DNA of 64,000 nucleotides, taken from assembly GCA_964542585.1 (NCBI GenBank), contig CAZIUI010000011.1, forward strand, positions 1-64,000. The letters run 5' to 3'. The stretch comes from CAYYUA01 sp964542585 (GTDB lineage Bacteria; Bacteroidota; Bacteroidia; CAILMK01; CAYYUA01). Each line of letters begins with the position of its first letter. Within the stretch, counting starts at the first letter, position 1. The notes beneath the pieces are model-generated. The model saw only the letters and a program-made list of their open reading frames with translations. It was not told where the DNA came from and did not search any database. Positions 1 through 9,338 of this stretch are shown in pieces. The position numbers and the translations under genes were made by a program.

Positions 1-1
1 T

Positions 2-457
2 TTTGGCCTTTCAACTTTCCTTCTGGTTCAAAAGCTTATCCCTCAACAAATAGGTTACTTTGATGAAACCCTGTATTCTGGCGGGGATTTGGAATTCAGT
101 CAGCGGGTTTACCATGCTGGCTACCGGCAGGTTTGGCTAAGAGAACTGGTCGTTTACCACTTACCAAAAAACTGGAAAGCGCAGTTTTTTACGAAAACCC
201 GAATCCTGAAAGGCTGCCAGGATTTAGCCAATACTTACCCGCACCGTTACCAACATTTGCAGCTTACCTTTAAAAGCTTACTGAGAACTATCAAATACAT
301 GGCTACAGACCTTATTTTCATCAATAGAACGCCCTTGTACAAAACCGGGGAAGTGGGGTTTTTTCAGCACGAGGCCGCGCAGCTCATCTACTATAGCCTT
401 CACCTGTCAGCTCAGATGCTGGTATTGCTCTTCCCCAAAAAGCGGTTCAATTGGTAG
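2..457 (+). CDS. Family 2 glycosyltransferase, C-terminal part (cut by window edge)
   Basis: The window opens inside this gene; the frame is open from base 2 to a TAG at 455-457, giving 151 visible residues. They begin with the stretch FDETLYSGGDLEFSQR, which matches the acidic GGD(L/E) region of GT-A fold family 2 glycosyltransferases, where the catalytic base lies (family knowledge). After it come about 100 residues rich in basic and aromatic positions with no clear transmembrane anchor. The nucleotide-sugar binding N-terminus lies outside the window, so substrate cannot be judged. The stop overlaps the start of the next glycosyltransferase by 7 nt, which suggests translational coupling. 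The likely role is transfer of a sugar to a surface polysaccharide or glycoprotein at the cytoplasmic face of the inner membrane; this is inferred from family and neighbours. Confidence 0.75.
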   Translation, partial: FGLSTFLLVQKLIPQQIGYFDETLYSGGDLEFSQRVYHAGYRQVWLRELVVYHLPKNWKAQFFTKTRILKGCQDLANTYPHRYQHLQLTFKSLLRTIKYMATDLIFINRTPLYKTGEVGFFQHEAAQLIYYSLHLSAQMLVLLFPKKRFNW

Positions 458-1596
458 AGGTTCTGCATGTTGCTATCCCGGTCTATAACCGGGTTAAAGC
501 CTTTAAGCGGTTACTTAAGAGTTTAGCTTATACCCGCCAACCTCCAAACCTTACCATCGAGCTCCATTTCTCCATCGATGATTCGCCTGAACAAAAGCGC
601 ATCCAGCAGCTCATAGCTGACTTTGAGTGGCCATTCGGAAATAAGTACTCCTATACGCGTGAGCAGCATGCAGGCCTTAATTACAATTTACTGAGGTGCG
701 GGCGACTTGCCCTGGAATACGGCCATATCGTAATCCTGGAAGATGACCTGTTTGTGGCTCCTGAGATCTGGCAAGGGTGTCAGCAGCTTTTAGCGCACGC
801 CTGTAATGCGCAAATCGGCGGGCTCGGGCTTTATAGCTACATCAGGACGGATCATCAGTGGCCTTTCTATCCGCTTGAAGCCCCTTATTACCTACAAAGG
901 GTCTGCACATGGGGACAAATCTTTACGGCTTACCAATGGGAGCAATTTGAGCATTGGCTGGCTAAACGCTTCGCTGCTACTGGTCAATCAATCGACCAAA
1001 ACATGCGAAAACAAAAACAGAAAACTTGGGGAACAACTTTTACTGAGTTTTTAAAAGATACCGGGCGGTATTTTATTTATGCATCAGCGAGGAGCCTGAC
1101 CACAAATTTTGGCACGCTTGGTACCAATGTTAGGCGGCCAACGGAGGAGAATGCCTTTCAGACCCCGCTTCAGCTAACAGCTCAATCCCTGACGGTTCCC
1201 CATCTTGAAGAAACCACAGCTGTTTACGATGCTTACTTTGAATTATTACCGGATCGCATGAAGCGGCTTAATCCGCATTTAGAACCCTATGACTTTGCAG
1301 TAGACCTCTATGGGACTAAGCCCTTGAGCGCCATTGAAAAGCCATTTTTGCTGAGCTGTAAGAAAGCTACAAAGCCGGAAATGACTTTTGGCCGGAATCT
1401 AAAACCGCATGAGCTGAACATTGCCTATGAAATTGAGGGCCGGGATTTTTTCCTGGCGAAAAAAGAAAACTTTCAAGAAAGCCCTATCGACCAATGGCGC
1501 AGGGAGCTCCGAACCCACTACTATCATTATCCTGATGTGAGCATTAAGCATGCCCTGAAAATGAAAATATTTGAAATATTTAACCGGCTGTTATGA
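451..1596 (+). CDS. Glycosyltransferase, GT-A fold (family 2-like)
   Basis: This 381-residue cytoplasmic protein starts with HVAIPVYNR near residues 6-14, the usual first strand of a GT-A nucleotide-sugar binding domain. It carries VILEDDLFVAPEIW at about residues 94-107; the EDD there is the metal-binding DxD-type motif. The second half has no recognisable domain. The first usable codon is TTG at 451, inside the end of the upstream glycosyltransferase, and no ATG near it would keep the first strand. Its TGA overlaps the ATG of the next gene (ATGA at 1593-1596). Tight overlaps on both sides show one operon of three glycosyltransferases, probably for an O-antigen, capsule or glycan chain. The donor and acceptor cannot be told from sequence. 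Confidence 0.8.
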   Translation: MVEVLHVAIPVYNRVKAFKRLLKSLAYTRQPPNLTIELHFSIDDSPEQKRIQQLIADFEWPFGNKYSYTREQHAGLNYNLLRCGRLALEYGHIVILEDDLFVAPEIWQGCQQLLAHACNAQIGGLGLYSYIRTDHQWPFYPLEAPYYLQRVCTWGQIFTAYQWEQFEHWLAKRFAATGQSIDQNMRKQKQKTWGTTFTEFLKDTGRYFIYASARSLTTNFGTLGTNVRRPTEENAFQTPLQLTAQSLTVPHLEETTAVYDAYFELLPDRMKRLNPHLEPYDFAVDLYGTKPLSAIEKPFLLSCKKATKPEMTFGRNLKPHELNIAYEIEGRDFFLAKKENFQESPIDQWRRELRTHYYHYPDVSIKHALKMKIFEIFNRLL

Positions 1597-3125
1597 TCCA
1601 CTATTTGAAGGGATTTAAAAGAAAAAAGTGGTTGCTTTGGATACTGACCATTTTTGTTTTTACAAGTTGCCTAGCGCTGTTAACCTATGCTGTCAAAAAT
1701 GGAGGCGTAAGTCATGATGGGAGTCACTACCTGAGGGTTGCCAAATCTTTTCTAAATGGGGATGGATTTTCAACACTAGCTTTTCAGGGGATTGAGCAAC
1801 CTCCTTCTGAACGATTCCCTGTTATCAGGCCAGTTGGGTATCCAGTAGTCATAGCTTTAGTTGCCGGCTTATTCCAAATTCCTGTCTTATTTGGTGCCAA
1901 GGCAGCATCTATCCTTTGCGCTATTGGTTTGGCTGTATTATTTCACCGTCTTTATGGTTTTCAAGGGCTAACCATCACTGTTATTCTATTGACCAGTCTT
2001 TTCCTGGAATTGTACTTTTCCGTCCTCTCTGGAGGAGTCTTTACTTTTTTACTAGTGTTTTGGGTATGGTTGATGAGCGATGGGTTTAACAAGGGCTTTA
2101 CTTGGTTTAGGATAGTTATTATAGCGTTTGTAGGTGCAATCCTATTTACCACCCGCTACGTTGGTATTGTGGTTTTGCCAGTACTTGGTATATTAACCTT
2201 TTATAATCCCACTAAACTAAAATTAGAATTCAATCAGAAGGGGTTTATTACGCTTGTCAGCACGGCTTTATTAATTGCCAGTTATTTAGCAGTTAATTAT
2301 GAGAAAAGCGGCTTATTTTTTCCTCCCCACGTTACCCAACATCCTTTTCAACAAGCTTCAATCCTGTGGCTAATTGGTGATTACATGTGGGAGGTGTTCA
2401 ATAGCTTAAATATGCTTTTCAGTATTCTTTACAGAGGTGAATCCTGGAGAATCATTTCAACCATAGCTGCTCTATTCTTGCAAATTGGGATAGTAGTATT
2501 CTGGTTCCGAAAATTGCGCCCTTCTATACAGCGATATTTGCCGCTAAAGCCTCTTACTAAGATCACTTGGATTACGGCTATTGTTTACTTAGCCATGTTG
2601 CTGGGTATTTATTTGGTTAAATTTTACACTTTTTCCTATAGGTTTATAGTTCCTGCTTTGATGCTTCTAGCATGGGGCGGTTTTCATCAGGTTTACCACA
2701 CTCAAAGTAAAAGTTTCCTAAAAGCTCTCCGTTACTGCATGTTTTCCATAGCTATTGTAAGTGTTGGCTTTAATGGTCTCTTTAGAGCAGGTTACCACCT
2801 TTTCTGGAAACCAACGCCAACATTTTCAACGCACTTATCAACGGTGAAATCGAAATATAAGAGGGTACCCAAAAACGCATTTGTTATATTTCCAGCAAAG
2901 GATCTCAACTACCTGCGAACAGACGTGATTGCCGTTTATGGTGCGTTGACCTCATCGCCTGGTAAATATTTAGAAAGCGTAAAAGCGCAGGATAAAAACC
3001 AATTTTACCTGAATACCTGTAATCCTGAATTCAGCGCTTTTATGCACAGGACCTATCCTAAAAAGCGAGAAAAATGGCGGGCGGTAGCAGATACCGCTCA
3101 ACCCTGCTTGCTGAAAATTCCTTGA
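1593..3125 (+). CDS. Polytopic membrane glycosyltransferase, GT-C fold (GT39/ArnT-like)
   Basis: This 510-residue protein has about ten to twelve hydrophobic segments, the first at residues 13-33, followed by a periplasmic loop containing SHDGSHYLRVAKSF. An acidic residue in that first loop is the catalytic base of GT-C enzymes of the ArnT/PMT type (family knowledge). The last 100 or so residues are soluble and probably periplasmic. Such enzymes use polyprenyl-phosphate sugars outside the inner membrane. The ATG overlaps the preceding stop (ATGA), so it is translated with the two soluble glycosyltransferases before it; together they fit a glycan assembly operon. It differs clearly from the other GT39-like gene at 36956-38590. 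Specific substrate is unknown. Confidence 0.75.
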   Translation: MIHYLKGFKRKKWLLWILTIFVFTSCLALLTYAVKNGGVSHDGSHYLRVAKSFLNGDGFSTLAFQGIEQPPSERFPVIRPVGYPVVIALVAGLFQIPVLFGAKAASILCAIGLAVLFHRLYGFQGLTITVILLTSLFLELYFSVLSGGVFTFLLVFWVWLMSDGFNKGFTWFRIVIIAFVGAILFTTRYVGIVVLPVLGILTFYNPTKLKLEFNQKGFITLVSTALLIASYLAVNYEKSGLFFPPHVTQHPFQQASILWLIGDYMWEVFNSLNMLFSILYRGESWRIISTIAALFLQIGIVVFWFRKLRPSIQRYLPLKPLTKITWITAIVYLAMLLGIYLVKFYTFSYRFIVPALMLLAWGGFHQVYHTQSKSFLKALRYCMFSIAIVSVGFNGLFRAGYHLFWKPTPTFSTHLSTVKSKYKRVPKNAFVIFPAKDLNYLRTDVIAVYGALTSSPGKYLESVKAQDKNQFYLNTCNPEFSAFMHRTYPKKREKWRAVADTAQPCLLKIP

Positions 3126-3150
3126 AGTTCACTGCTTAATTTTGTCCGTC

Positions 3151-5835
3151 ATGAAAGTAGGTATCTTATTCGGAGGTCAATCCAGGGAACGGGAAGTGGC
3201 TTTTGCGGGAGGGCGTACCGTTTATGATTCCTTGGATCGTTCCTTATTTGAGCCGGTCCCTTTATTCCTAGATAGCCTAGGTAACTTAATCCTCCTTAAT
3301 TGGCAATACCTTTATAAAGGCAGCATCAGGGATTTTTATCCTCCGGCTTCTATAACACCCAATTCACCAAACAATTTTCAAGTCTACATTGAAAGCTTAG
3401 GCTTCCCCTCAACTATTCCAATTAAAGAAGCCGCACATCAGATAGGAAAGCCGGTTGCAGTGGAAGAGCTCCCCGATCTTATTGATTTTGCCTTTTTAGT
3501 GTTGCATGGTCCTTACGGGGAGGATGGTGCTATTCAGGGATTGCTTTCTTACTTCAATATCCCTTATTCAGGGTGTGGTATTTTTCCTTCTTCATTGGGA
3601 ATTGATAAAAGTTTGCAGAAGGCAGTTTTTGAAAACACAGGCCTTGAACCTTTACCTGCTCATTCAATAGATCGGCAGTCATGGCTTACGCCTGGTCAGC
3701 CGAAGAAGCATTTTGAACGGCTGCGCAGTTATTTTGATTTTCCATTAGTTATCAAATCCGCATCGCAAGGATCTTCTATTGGAGTACATGTATTGGACCG
3801 CCCTGATTTTGAAGTCTTTCAACAGCTAGTGGACCAAAGTTTTTTTCGTTGGCACTTGACCAAAGATGAATGGTTAAGCTGGTCATCTGAAGCACAGATT
3901 GCTTATGTTCGCAAGCTAGTAGATCATCAAGATGGATTGGGCACACCACTGATGATCAATGATAAAACTTTCTATCACCCTGAAGCTATTCTTAGCCATA
4001 TTCGAGAGGAGTTTGGCCAAAGTGGGGCTCCGGAACATTTGATTTTAGCTGCCTTAAACACTGAACACACGGTGTTAGTAGAGCCTAAGTTGAAGGGGCG
4101 TGAGTTTTCCTGTATAGTTATTCAAAATAATGACGGCCATCCAATTGCTCTCCCGCCAACGGAGATCCGCAAATCAGCTGATGTATTTGATTACCGATCA
4201 AAATACTTACCCGGCGCTTCGCACAAAGTTACCCCCATGGAATTGCCGGAAGAGAGGATGAAAGCTATCCGCCGGGCCTGTGAGCAATTATTCAGAACGA
4301 TGAAGGCGCAGGTGTACGCAAGGATTGATGGCTTCTTTACGGAAAAAGGCCAAGTATACCTGAACGATCCCAATACGACTAGCGGCATGATGCCATCTTC
4401 TTTCTTTTTCCATCAGGCTGCGGAGATTGGCTTATCACCCGGTCAATTTTTGACCTACATTGTAAAAACTTCCCTACAAGAGCGCCTATCCCAAACCAAT
4501 GTTCCTCATAAAATAGCTCCCCTTTTAGAAAAATTAGATAATAAGCTTCAATCAGGTACTGCTCAATATTCAACAAAGATTAAAGTGGGGGTTATTTTAG
4601 GTGGCTATTCTTCCGAGCGTCACATATCTGTAGAAAGTGGTCGGAACGTATTTGAGAAATTGGCTGCCACCACTACTTACGAACCCATTCCGCTCTTTTT
4701 AGCATTAGAAGGGGAGAAGTGGACTTTTTATAAGCTCCCCATGAATTTACTGCTGAAAGACAATGCGGATGACATCTATGATAAGATAAAGCATTTTGAG
4801 TTAACGCCAGCCTTGAAAGCTATTCAGCAAGAAGCCAAGGCCATTACCCAAGCTTTCAGTGACCCTGATTATGATTTTTATCCTAGAAGGTATAAGCTTG
4901 AGGATTTGAACGGTCTCATTGATTTTGCTTTTTTAGCCTTACATGGTCGTCCAGGTGAAGATGGAAGTTTGCCGCGTTATTTGGCTGCACAGGGTGTGCC
5001 CTACAATGGCTCGGAACCTGAATCAGCCGCATTAACGATCGATAAACACGCGACCAACGCCCATTTAAAGCAACAAGGATTCAATGTGGCGGAGCATGCC
5101 CTTGTTACCGAAAATGAATGGCATAATGACCCCGAAGGCCTATTTGAAATGCTTAAGAAAAAACTAGGCCTCCCATTCGTTGCTAAACCAGCCGATGATG
5201 GCTGCAGCTCTGCGGTAAAAAAAATAAGCGAGTTGCAGGAAATGGTCGCTTACGCCAATCTTATTTTCCGTGAACGAGCTCCTTTATCCATTAAGGATGC
5301 CGGAACTTTGGGTATGGGGCTAGGAGAGGAGTTTCCGCCAAAAGAAGCTTTTCTTGCTGAAGCTTTGGTTCAGCGCCAGGGGGCTGAACGGCTTATGGAG
5401 ATTACCTGTGGTTTCCTTACCCATCGCTCCGAAGATGGTCAGCTGCAATACGAGGTTTTTCCGCCATCTGAAGCATTGGCAGCCGAAGGAATTCTATCAC
5501 TTGAAGAAAAGTTTCTAGCGGGGGAAGGTCAGAATATAACCCCAGCCCGATTTTCCAGCGACTCTGTGAAACAGGCTGAATACCTTGAGCATGTTCAGCA
5601 AGTAATTCGAGGAGTGGCTCAGGCGATAGGAGCTTATGGCTATGGCAGGGTTGATGCTTTTGTACGCCTTAGGAAAGGCCAAATGCCAGAAGTTGTAATC
5701 ATAGAGCTTAACGCCTTGCCGGGTCTCACGCCTGCAACAGCGATATTTCACCAAGCAGCCTTGCATGGCTATTCGCCGGGAAGCTTTTTAAGTGCGGTCA
5801 TTCAAAATGGGTACGCCTTGAGGCATACCTCATGA
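3151..5835 (+). CDS. ddl: Tandem double D-alanine-D-alanine ligase (two Ddl domains in one chain)
   Basis: This 894-residue protein holds two complete Ddl/ATP-grasp units; normal Ddl is about 300-370 residues. Unit 1 (residues 1-470) starts KVGILFGGQSREREVAFAGG and has LHGPYGEDG, GSSIGV at 207-212, and metal-site residues D393, D406 and N408, where D406 replaces the usual Glu. Unit 2 (from K478) starts KVGVILGGYSSERHIS and has LHGRPGEDG, a changed nucleotide loop GCSSA at 684-688, and canonical D835, E852 and N854 followed by ALPG. Each unit has insertions of about 50-100 residues relative to E. coli Ddl. Ddl joins two D-alanines for peptidoglycan in the cytoplasm. I chose ATG 3151 over the TTG 9 nt upstream. 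The next gene is a PASTA protein, the usual Ddl neighbour in Bacteroidota, so this fusion probably takes the place of the normal ddl. Whether both halves are active is unknown. Confidence 0.85.
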   Translation: MKVGILFGGQSREREVAFAGGRTVYDSLDRSLFEPVPLFLDSLGNLILLNWQYLYKGSIRDFYPPASITPNSPNNFQVYIESLGFPSTIPIKEAAHQIGKPVAVEELPDLIDFAFLVLHGPYGEDGAIQGLLSYFNIPYSGCGIFPSSLGIDKSLQKAVFENTGLEPLPAHSIDRQSWLTPGQPKKHFERLRSYFDFPLVIKSASQGSSIGVHVLDRPDFEVFQQLVDQSFFRWHLTKDEWLSWSSEAQIAYVRKLVDHQDGLGTPLMINDKTFYHPEAILSHIREEFGQSGAPEHLILAALNTEHTVLVEPKLKGREFSCIVIQNNDGHPIALPPTEIRKSADVFDYRSKYLPGASHKVTPMELPEERMKAIRRACEQLFRTMKAQVYARIDGFFTEKGQVYLNDPNTTSGMMPSSFFFHQAAEIGLSPGQFLTYIVKTSLQERLSQTNVPHKIAPLLEKLDNKLQSGTAQYSTKIKVGVILGGYSSERHISVESGRNVFEKLAATTTYEPIPLFLALEGEKWTFYKLPMNLLLKDNADDIYDKIKHFELTPALKAIQQEAKAITQAFSDPDYDFYPRRYKLEDLNGLIDFAFLALHGRPGEDGSLPRYLAAQGVPYNGSEPESAALTIDKHATNAHLKQQGFNVAEHALVTENEWHNDPEGLFEMLKKKLGLPFVAKPADDGCSSAVKKISELQEMVAYANLIFRERAPLSIKDAGTLGMGLGEEFPPKEAFLAEALVQRQGAERLMEITCGFLTHRSEDGQLQYEVFPPSEALAAEGILSLEEKFLAGEGQNITPARFSSDSVKQAEYLEHVQQVIRGVAQAIGAYGYGRVDAFVRLRKGQMPEVVIIELNALPGLTPATAIFHQAALHGYSPGSFLSAVIQNGYALRHTS

Positions 5836-5898
5836 TTTCAAAATGTTTAGGAAAGTTTTTTATAATATTTTTGACCTCAGCAGAAAAATGCTTGTTAA

Positions 5899-6708
5899 TT
5901 GAAACCCATTTTTCGATTCCTGATCAGTAAGGTTTTCTTGATTAATTTGTTGGGCGCTGTTGCACTTGGCTTCGGTTTGTTGTACGGCGCATATTTCTTG
6001 TTAAAAGGCTATACTCACCATAACGAAACCCTTTCTGTACCAGATCTCAGAGGTATGAGTATTTCAGAAGCTAAAGTAACCCTTCATAAGAGAGACTTAC
6101 AAGTAGTAATAGCGGACTCAGCTTATGTGCCTAATGCTCAGGCTCTTCGCGTGATTGAACAACAGCCGCAAGCTTCCGATAAAGTTAAGATTAATAGGAA
6201 GATCTACCTGACGGTTAACGCTCCCAATCCCCCTAAGGTAGAAGTACCCGAACTTAAAGATGTATCCCTAAGACAGGCCATGGAAATCCTGAAAACAAAG
6301 GGTTTTAAAGTTGGCGATTTAAAATATGTCCCAGGCCTGGCCAAAAATACCGTTGTTCGTTTGGAAGCTGCCGATACGACTATTCAACCAAAGTGTAAGT
6401 TGGAAAAAGGAACGACTATTGACTTAGTACTTGAACAGGGACGTAAGGCATCCAAAACCGACATCCCGAGTTTAACGGGTCTTAGCATGAGTGAGGCCAC
6501 CTTTTACCTTAAGGGAAAGGGCCTGAATTTTGGTTCTAAAATTTATGATTCAACTGTTGTGGATACCCCCTCAGCAATAATTTACAAACAGCGGCCGTTG
6601 TACAACCCGCAGCAGAAAATCGCCAAAGGAGAAATCATTGATGTTTGGCTTACCAGTGAAGAGGCCTACGAGCAAAACAAAAAACCTGATAAAACTGCAG
6701 CGCCTTAG
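5899..6708 (+). CDS. Membrane-anchored protein with three PASTA domains
   Basis: The protein has 269 residues: a short cytoplasmic start, one transmembrane segment at about 11-38, then three PASTA repeats at about 45-110, 113-185 and 189-255, and a hydrophilic Lys-rich tail. Each repeat opens with a VPDLRGMS-like, VPELKDVS-like or IPSLTGLS-like strand followed by an A-x-x-x-L helix and a basic strand. PASTA domains bind peptidoglycan or beta-lactam-like ligands (family knowledge). There is no kinase domain, unlike the Firmicute PASTA kinases. Placement just after ddl suggests a role in cell wall synthesis or division. The start is TTG at 5899; an ATG at 5888 runs into a stop after four codons. 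Confidence 0.8.
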   Translation: MKPIFRFLISKVFLINLLGAVALGFGLLYGAYFLLKGYTHHNETLSVPDLRGMSISEAKVTLHKRDLQVVIADSAYVPNAQALRVIEQQPQASDKVKINRKIYLTVNAPNPPKVEVPELKDVSLRQAMEILKTKGFKVGDLKYVPGLAKNTVVRLEAADTTIQPKCKLEKGTTIDLVLEQGRKASKTDIPSLTGLSMSEATFYLKGKGLNFGSKIYDSTVVDTPSAIIYKQRPLYNPQQKIAKGEIIDVWLTSEEAYEQNKKPDKTAAP

Positions 6709-8701
6709 CTTTTTTAAAACCTTCGAAAAGTTTGGCTTAGGAAATGGTAAAATCCTGCTATACCTAGGACTTGTTATTACATTCAGTCCTTGTTTATCAG
6801 AAGCTCAGGAATTAAAACCCTTAACTTTTAATCCCACACTCAGGGACGCTGAGCCAAAGCGATACCGCATGAAGAAGGGTGACTCCGATACCCTTAAATT
6901 GCCTTTCATCGATGATTTCTCGTATCAGGGACCTTTTCCTAATGATTCCCTCTGGCGGGATAAAAAAGTTTACATCAACCGGCACCTGGCCATAAATCCG
7001 CCTACCTACGGGGTAGCTACTTTTGAGGGGTTAGACGCTAATGGCAGGCCATACGATCCCGAAAAGGATAACCGTAATCAAAGCTTACCAACTGATACCT
7101 TGACCAGCACTTGGTTGGACTTGAGTAGTTTTCAAAAAAACAAGGATTCCGTTTACCTGAGCTTTTGGTATCAGGAAAAAGGGCTTGGTGATGCTCCGGC
7201 TCCTGTGGATAGCTTCAGTGTACAGGTTAAGACCAAAGCTGATACTCCCCAATGGAAATCTATCTGGAGCAAACAAGGAAAGGGCGAGTTGCCGAAGGAT
7301 AAAAGGGCACAAGGCGTAGCGGTTCTTAACTTGGCCAACGCTGATTCGAATCAAAGGAATTTCTTTTTTGAAGGTTTCCAGTTTCGTTTCCTGACATATG
7401 GCAATCTTTCCGGTAATTTAGACCACTGGCATCTGGATTATGTGATGCTAACGCAGGACCGGGTGGCTAGGAACCTGAATGGAAACCTGACTTTATTTAA
7501 CCAAGACGTTGCCTTAGTAGAGCCACCCGTTAGCTTGTTAAAAAAACACCGGGCTATGCCTTGGCGACAAGTAGAAAAAAATCAGATTAGAGACTCTTTC
7601 AATTTTAGAGCTAGTAATGTCGATCGTGACCTGGTGCCAGTTGAGGCCGGATACCGCTTGGAAGAAAATTACTCCGGTTATAGCCTCAACAACTTTGATT
7701 TACAGATAACAGCCAATGTGGATCCCTTCCTTGGAAAAACGAAATACAGCCAGCGGAATGAATTTAAGTTTTTAAGATTCGTAGGGAACGACTCTTTACA
7801 GGTAACCCTAAAGCCGGCAGTTTTCCTTTTTGGTGATGACTTGCCAAGTAATGATACCATGGCTATTACCCAATATTTCAACCATTATATGGCCTATGAT
7901 GACGGGTCGCCTGAGGCCGGTTTTGGCATTGAGGATTTTTTTCAATCCGCTAAAGTAGCCCAAAGCTATACCTTGAACAAGCCAGACACTCTTCAAGCTG
8001 TGGGCATTCGGTTCAATCAATCATTAAGTAAGGTTCAAAACCGGCTTTTTGATATTGTCATATGGAGTGATCTTGGTCCTTTGGATACAAAACCCGCTAA
8101 TGCTTCTGTAGCAAGAAGAATTACAGCACTTAAACCAAAGTATGACGGCAGGGGCCGTCATGACTACGGGATTTACGAGTTGGAGGATCCCTTGCCAGTT
8201 AGCGGACGCTTTTACATCGGTTGGCAACAATCGGAGAGCTATTTTCTGAATGTGGGCGTGGATAAAAATTATCAAAAACTTTTCAGCGGTTCAGGTTTTC
8301 AGTCACGGGTATTTTACAATGCATCCGGATCTTGGATAAAAGCCGAACCATCCTTACTTGACTCAGGCATTTTGACGATCAGACCCTACTTAGGAGGAGA
8401 TGAGGTCCGTTTCCTTAATCGCTCTAAAACCACAAAAAACCTTAGATCTCTGGAATTTAAAGCTTATCCTAACCCTGCTAGCAACCGTATTACTGTAAGC
8501 TTGGATGGGCAATTCTTAGAGGGCGCCGCTATTAAAGGCACGGTCACAAATCAGAAGGGCCAGGTACGTAAATCCTTCAAAATGACAGGGAATCAAAAAG
8601 CTATTAGTGTGCAGGGGTTAAAAGCCGGCATCTATTTCCTCTCCCTCCAAAGAACGGATTCAGAGAAGAGCATTGGCATTCAAAAAGTGATGATCCGGTA
8701 A
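6641..8701 (+). CDS. Secreted protein with type A T9SS sorting domain, unknown function
   Basis: This 686-residue protein has a hydrophobic signal segment (about residues 37-55, ending near SEAQE), a long beta-rich body without a domain I can name, and a C-terminal domain of about 80 residues starting FKAYPNPASNRITVSL and ending SIGIQKVMIR. The YPNP start and GIYFLSL core are typical of type A sorting domains that direct proteins through the type IX secretion system to the surface (family knowledge). ATG 6641 lies inside the end of the PASTA gene, overlapping it by 68 nt, with AAAGGAG about 9 nt before it. The signal segment sits unusually far from this start, so a later non-ATG start is possible. 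Several W-D-L and Y-D-G patches suggest jelly-roll modules, but this is only a guess. Confidence 0.75.
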   Translation: MFGLPVKRPTSKTKNLIKLQRLSFFKTFEKFGLGNGKILLYLGLVITFSPCLSEAQELKPLTFNPTLRDAEPKRYRMKKGDSDTLKLPFIDDFSYQGPFPNDSLWRDKKVYINRHLAINPPTYGVATFEGLDANGRPYDPEKDNRNQSLPTDTLTSTWLDLSSFQKNKDSVYLSFWYQEKGLGDAPAPVDSFSVQVKTKADTPQWKSIWSKQGKGELPKDKRAQGVAVLNLANADSNQRNFFFEGFQFRFLTYGNLSGNLDHWHLDYVMLTQDRVARNLNGNLTLFNQDVALVEPPVSLLKKHRAMPWRQVEKNQIRDSFNFRASNVDRDLVPVEAGYRLEENYSGYSLNNFDLQITANVDPFLGKTKYSQRNEFKFLRFVGNDSLQVTLKPAVFLFGDDLPSNDTMAITQYFNHYMAYDDGSPEAGFGIEDFFQSAKVAQSYTLNKPDTLQAVGIRFNQSLSKVQNRLFDIVIWSDLGPLDTKPANASVARRITALKPKYDGRGRHDYGIYELEDPLPVSGRFYIGWQQSESYFLNVGVDKNYQKLFSGSGFQSRVFYNASGSWIKAEPSLLDSGILTIRPYLGGDEVRFLNRSKTTKNLRSLEFKAYPNPASNRITVSLDGQFLEGAAIKGTVTNQKGQVRKSFKMTGNQKAISVQGLKAGIYFLSLQRTDSEKSIGIQKVMIR

Positions 8702-8705
8702 CCAA

Positions 8706-9335
8706 TTAGCGCAAGCTGATCTTTTTCTCTTTCCCTTTTAACAGCCGCTTGATATTCTGGCGGTGTGTATACCAAGCAATCCCTACGAAAAGTACCGCAA
8801 AGGTTGTAAAAAAGGGGTTGTGGATTTGAAATAAGAAATAGGTGACTAAAGGATAAACAGTAATCCCTGCCAGCGAGCTTACCGAAACTATACGGGTGAT
8901 GGTAAAAATTAACAAGAAAACCCCAATGGAAACAAAGGCGGGTAATGGATAAAGCCCGATAAAAATCCCCAAAAGTGTTGCAATGCCCTTACCACCTTTG
9001 AATCCCGCAAAAACAGGGAAGAGGTGACCAGTTACCGCAATGAAGCCCAGAAGCAGCTTCAATTGCACCATAAAATATTCCCCCTCCGTGTAGCCACTAA
9101 AAAATGTGCTAAGTTGTGTAGCAGCATAACCTTTCAAAATATCAAAAATTAAAACAGGTAACCCTACTTTTACTCCTAAAACCCTTACGGTGTTAGTAGC
9201 ACCGGCATTGTAGCTCCCGTGCTCTCGTAGATCAATGTTGTACAAAAACCTTCCTACCCACAATGAAGTTGGAATAGAGCCTATAAGGTAAGCCAATAGA
9301 ACGGCTGCTAGAAGTTCCGGAGTAATAAGGTTCAT
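8706..9335 (-). CDS. plsY: Glycerol-3-phosphate acyltransferase PlsY
   Basis: PlsY transfers the acyl group from acyl-phosphate to the sn-1 position of glycerol-3-phosphate at the inner membrane, the first step of phospholipid synthesis. The 209-residue length and five or so hydrophobic segments fit the family. All three conserved loops are visible: GSIPT with REHGSYNAGATN (substrate pocket), FKGGKGIATLLG (glycerol-3-phosphate site) and RIVSVSSL, plus HRQNIKRLLKGKE near the end. The second loop reads SYNAGATN where SGNIGATN is common. It starts with ATG at 9335, three bases after the stop of the long upstream gene on the same strand, so the two are probably cotranscribed. It converges with the T9SS substrate gene that ends at 8701. 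Confidence 0.95.
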   Translation of the reverse strand: MNLITPELLAAVLLAYLIGSIPTSLWVGRFLYNIDLREHGSYNAGATNTVRVLGVKVGLPVLIFDILKGYAATQLSTFFSGYTEGEYFMVQLKLLLGFIAVTGHLFPVFAGFKGGKGIATLLGIFIGLYPLPAFVSIGVFLLIFTITRIVSVSSLAGITVYPLVTYFLFQIHNPFFTTFAVLFVGIAWYTHRQNIKRLLKGKEKKISLR

Positions 9336-9338
9336 GTA

